Of a stretch of 9,176 nt of DNA, positions 7,537 to 9,176 are shown in pieces. The translations under genes and the position numbers were made by a program. The notes below the pieces were generated by a model that saw only the letters and a list, made by a program, of their open reading frames with translations, had not been told where the DNA came from and made no database searches. The stretch is from RHKX01 sp035695265 (GTDB lineage: Bacteria > Actinomycetota > Thermoleophilia > Solirubrobacterales > 70-9). The stretch lies in contig DASSEM010000141.1 of the NCBI GenBank assembly GCA_035695265.1, positions 1 through 9,176 on the forward strand, read 5' to 3'. The stretch's first letter is position 1. The number at the start of each line of letters is the position of its first letter.

Positions 7537-8564
7537 GCGAATGCCTCACGCAGCTGTGAGCTGCGCCGGTAGAGGTCGAGCGCGTAGGCGCCGACGTCGG
7601 GCGCGTAGCCGTTGCCGACGATCATCGTCACGTCCGAGCTCTGCCCGTCGGCGGTCAGCGCCGCCGTCTGAAAGCTCGTCGCCATCGAATAGAAGAGCAC
7701 GGTGCCGGCCGGGCGGGTGAGCAGGATCGCGGTCGGCTCGCAGCCGGTGGCGTTGACGACGACGACCGTCAGGTCGGCCGGGCCGGCTCCGGCTGTTGCG
7801 ACCGCCTCGAGCGCTCCGAGCGGATCGCGGAGGTCGGCGACGACGCCGGTGTCGCAGAGCCCGAGCGAGCGCACCCGGTCGATCGCGGCGGCATCGACGT
7901 CCACGGCGACGACCGAGCCATCCTCGCCGACCGCGTCGCGGGCGGCGGCGAGCGCGAGCTTGCCGGCGTGGCCGGCCCCGAGCACGCAGACCGAGCCCCC
8001 GGCCGGCGCCAGCTCGCGCGTGTGCGACCCGGCGCCGTAGACGTCGTAGAGCGCGATCGCGGCGCCGGTCGGGATGTCGTCGGGGAGCGGTCCCCAGGGA
8101 GCGCGCGGGCAGACGTATGCGGTCCCCTTCACCCCGATCTGGGCCGAATCGGGATCGACTGCGGTGATCGCGTCGATCCGGAGCGGCGTCAGGGTCAGCG
8201 AGGCGAGCGTGACGATCCGGGTCCCGATCGGAGGCGGGTCCTCGAGCCGGGCGCCGACGGCGCTCACGGCGCCGAGCAGGACCCCGCCGGAATCGGTCCG
8301 CGGGTTGTGCATCTTGCCGCGCTCGGCGACGATCGCCGCGATCAGCTCGCCGATCCGCTCCGGATCGCCCCCGCCGCGCTCGCGCAGGTCCCGGAACGAG
8401 GTCGAGTCGAGGCAGAGCCGCTCGACGGCGAGCTCGATCTCGCGGTCGCGGACCGGCGGGCCGGCATCGAGTCGCTCGGCCGGCTGCGGGAGCGCGTGCG
8501 GCGGCGCCAGCACCCTGTCGGCGCCGAGCTCCTCTCTGATGTCCACCGCCAGGTCAGCCTTCAA
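7533..8564 (-). CDS. kdd: L-erythro-3,5-diaminohexanoate dehydrogenase
   Basis: This 343-residue enzyme oxidatively deaminates 3,5-diaminohexanoate to 5-amino-3-oxohexanoate with NAD(P)+, the step before Kce in the lysine fermentation route. Family hallmarks are DRVLAPPHALPQPAERLD (16-33), CLDSTSF (51-57), KMHNPRTDSGG (84-94) and a Rossmann motif VLGAGHAG (194-201), with acidic Asp222/Asp224 at the end of the second strand; the C-terminal region includes FYSMATSF (291-298). Length is normal for Kdd. The start is uncertain. TTG at 8564 gives a transcript leader of only about 10 bases and no Shine-Dalgarno. GTG at 8546 (residue 7) has a GAAGG 11 bases upstream and still keeps the conserved core. 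It is first in the chain and sits directly behind the predicted promoter, so it is probably the regulated lead gene. Confidence 0.92.
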   Translation of the reverse strand: MKADLAVDIREELGADRVLAPPHALPQPAERLDAGPPVRDREIELAVERLCLDSTSFRDLRERGGGDPERIGELIAAIVAERGKMHNPRTDSGGVLLGAVSAVGARLEDPPPIGTRIVTLASLTLTPLRIDAITAVDPDSAQIGVKGTAYVCPRAPWGPLPDDIPTGAAIALYDVYGAGSHTRELAPAGGSVCVLGAGHAGKLALAAARDAVGEDGSVVAVDVDAAAIDRVRSLGLCDTGVVADLRDPLGALEAVATAGAGPADLTVVVVNATGCEPTAILLTRPAGTVLFYSMATSFQTAALTADGQSSDVTMIVGNGYAPDVGAYALDLYRRSSQLREAFA

Positions 8565-8566
8565 TG

Positions 8567-8576
8567 AACGATCGTT
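8567..8576. promoter_or_regulatory. Candidate TetR operator at the kdd transcription start
   Basis: AACGATCGTT is a perfect 10-bp palindrome two bases upstream of the kdd TTG codon. It covers the position where transcription from the promoter at 8581-8610 should begin. TetR-family proteins typically bind short palindromes of this AACG...CGTT kind and repress by blocking polymerase there. The regulator encoded at 5662-6321 in the same chain is the obvious candidate ligand. I saw no second exact copy in the window. The palindrome is seen; binding is inferred. Confidence 0.6.
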
Positions 8577-8580
8577 AGGG

Positions 8581-8610
8581 AACCTATCCGCGCCGCGAAT
8601 GCACTGTCAA
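8581..8610 (-). promoter_or_regulatory. Predicted sigma-70-type promoter of the kdd operon
   Basis: On the minus strand a consensus TTGACA (8610 to 8605) is followed after 18 bases by TAGGTT (8586 to 8581), a good actinobacterial -10 (TAnnnT). Transcription should begin near 8574, giving a leader of roughly 10 bases before the TTG at 8564 and placing the start site within the palindrome at 8567-8576. No comparable promoter was noticed inside the downstream chain, fitting a single long transcript. Confidence 0.65.
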
Positions 8611-8614
8611 CCCC

Positions 8615-8659
8615 CACCTGGGGCATCTGAGCGCACCATACGGTGGTCAGAATGCCCCA
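8615..8659. repeat. 45-bp repeat, copy 1, with inverted TGGGGCAT arms
   Basis: First of two near-identical 45-bp units in the divergent intergenic region. It is bounded by TGGGGCAT (8619-8626) and its reverse complement ATGCCCCA (8652-8659). An inner CTGA/TCAG pair (8627-8630 with 8647-8650, one base offset) and ACC/GGT extend the dyad, so a long imperfect hairpin or a large dyad protein site is possible. It starts just five bases upstream of the kdd -35 box. Confidence 0.85.
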
Positions 8660-8676
8660 CCCTGGTGGGCACCCGG

Positions 8677-8721
8677 CACCTGGGGCATCTGAGCGCAACA
8701 TACGGTGGTCAAAATGCCCCA
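8677..8721. repeat. 45-bp repeat, copy 2, with longer inverted arms
   Basis: Second unit, matching copy 1 at 43 of 45 positions (differences at 8698 and 8712) and displaced by exactly 62 bp, close to six helical turns. Here the perfect inverted arms reach 11 bp: ACCTGGGGCAT (8678-8688) and ATGCCCCAGGT (8714-8724). Both differences weaken the inner pairing seen in copy 1, while the outer arms are intact. The unit ends 30 bases before the start codon of the deacetylase gene. Confidence 0.85.
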
Positions 8722-8740
8722 GGTCGGGGAGGCGTCTGAT

Positions 8741-8744
8741 AGGA
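8741..8744 (+). promoter_or_regulatory. Ribosome binding site of the deacetylase gene
   Basis: AGGA lies seven bases before the ATG at 8752 and supports that start. No convincing -35/-10 pair for this gene was recognised between the repeats and this site. Confidence 0.55.
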
Positions 8745-8751
8745 CCCGGGC

Positions 8752-9176
8752 ATGGGCCTCGGGATCCCGGTCGTCTGGAGCGACCAGCAGCGGCTGCACG
8801 AGCCCGGCGGCGAGGTCTGGGTGGGCGTGCGGACCCCCGGTACCGAGGTGCCGGCGCGAGCCGAGCGGATCCGCGAGGCCCTCGTGGCCGCCGGCGCGCC
8901 GGTCGTCGCGGCCGAACCCCACCCCGACGCCCTTGCCCTGCGCTTGCACGACCCAGCACTCGTGGCCTGGCTGCGCGCGGCGTGGGAGCTGTGGGAGCGC
9001 TCGGGGCTCGCCACCGATCCCGGCCAGGACCGGGTCGTTCCGTACCTCTTCCCCCACCCCGGTCTGCTCGGGGAGCTGCCGCTCGACGAGCCGGCGGCGA
9101 CGGCGGCCCGGGCCGGTCGCTGGTGCTTCGACACGATGACCCTGGTCGGCCCCGGGACCTGGGAGGCGGCCCGCGG
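8752..9176 (+). CDS. HDAC-superfamily deacetylase, acetylpolyamine amidohydrolase-like (N-terminal 141 residues)
   Basis: The frame is open from ATG 8752 to the window end. The encoded start fits the N-terminal layout of acetylpolyamine amidohydrolases and related class II-like histone deacetylase homologs: IPVVWSDQQRLHEPGGEVW (5-23), then PARAERIREAL (34-44), HDPALVAWLRAAWELWERSG (70-89), FPHPG (about 103-107) and FDTMTLVGPGTWEAAR (126-141). Such enzymes use zinc to hydrolyse N-acetyl groups from polyamines or lysine-type side chains. The catalytic His-His and Asp/His/Asp metal ligands normally come after this region and are outside the window, so activity cannot be judged. It is divergent from the kdd chain across a 187-bp shared control region. 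AGGA seven bases upstream supports the start. A role in deacylating an amine substrate for the kdd pathway is only inferred from position. Confidence 0.85.
   Translation, partial: MGLGIPVVWSDQQRLHEPGGEVWVGVRTPGTEVPARAERIREALVAAGAPVVAAEPHPDALALRLHDPALVAWLRAAWELWERSGLATDPGQDRVVPYLFPHPGLLGELPLDEPAATAARAGRWCFDTMTLVGPGTWEAAR

Noticed and set aside
6314..8564. Carnitine degradation cluster (carnitine dehydrogenase, dehydrocarnitine cleavage enzyme, betainyl-CoA thioesterase)
   Set aside because: The dehydrogenase has the Kdd hallmarks (KMHNP, long N-terminal domain, central Rossmann motif near residue 194). Carnitine dehydrogenase has an N-terminal Rossmann domain like 3-hydroxyacyl-CoA dehydrogenases. 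Only the three-step logic is shared.
8615..8724. The paired dyads as Rho-independent terminators or a CRISPR array
   Set aside because: They lie between divergent gene starts, have no U-run, and the loop is 25 bases long, so termination is unlikely. Only two units, with a 17-bp gap and internal dyads, do not make a CRISPR array.
8561..9057. Minus-strand open frames covering the repeats and the start of the deacetylase gene
   Set aside because: They are Arg/Pro/Gly-rich antisense shadows, and their only repeated peptide (GILTTV.CAQMPQ) is a translation of the DNA repeats. The plus-strand frame has clear family similarity.

Overview
The window comes from a very GC-rich genome that uses GTG and TTG starts heavily and codes densely on one strand. 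This fits an actinobacterium. A Thermoleophilia/Solirubrobacterales-like lineage is my guess from protein style; I see no marker gene that settles it.

Positions 1 to 8564 form one continuous minus-strand gene chain, read from right to left. In transcription order it is: 3,5-diaminohexanoate dehydrogenase (kdd), a hotdog acyl-CoA thioesterase, a 3-keto-5-aminohexanoate/beta-keto acid cleavage enzyme (kce), a TetR-type regulator, an S66 LD-carboxypeptidase, an extracytoplasmic peptide-binding protein, two DppB/DppC-type permeases, a DppD-type ATPase, and the first codons of a further gene (probably the DppF-type ATPase) that leaves the window. Junctions overlap by 4 bp (GTGA or ATGA) or are 10 bp or less apart, so the chain looks like one translationally coupled operon.

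Positions 8565 to 8751 are the divergent control region. On the kdd side there is a good minus-strand promoter (TTGACA, 18 bp, TAGGTT). A 10-bp palindrome, AACGATCGTT, sits on its expected transcription start and is a natural candidate operator for the TetR protein. Behind it lie two 45-bp direct repeats with a 62-bp period, each bounded by inverted TGGGGCAT arms. From 8752 a plus-strand gene begins: an HDAC-superfamily deacetylase closest in layout to acetylpolyamine amidohydrolase, truncated by the window end.

Biologically, kdd and kce are two central steps of the lysine-to-crotonyl-CoA/acetoacetate (lysine fermentation) route. The usual next enzyme, the ammonia lyase Kal, is absent. A YbgC/4HBT-type thioesterase sits between kdd and kce instead, giving a dehydrogenase + BKACE + thioesterase trio like that described for carnitine breakdown. 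Because the trio shares an operon with a peptide importer and a cytoplasmic peptidase, I infer an uptake-and-degrade module for a lysine-, beta-lysine- or diaminohexanoate-bearing peptide or conjugate. The divergent deacetylase could remove acyl groups from the same class of amines. No aminomutase (kamA, kamD/E) is in the window, so the entry substrate stays open.
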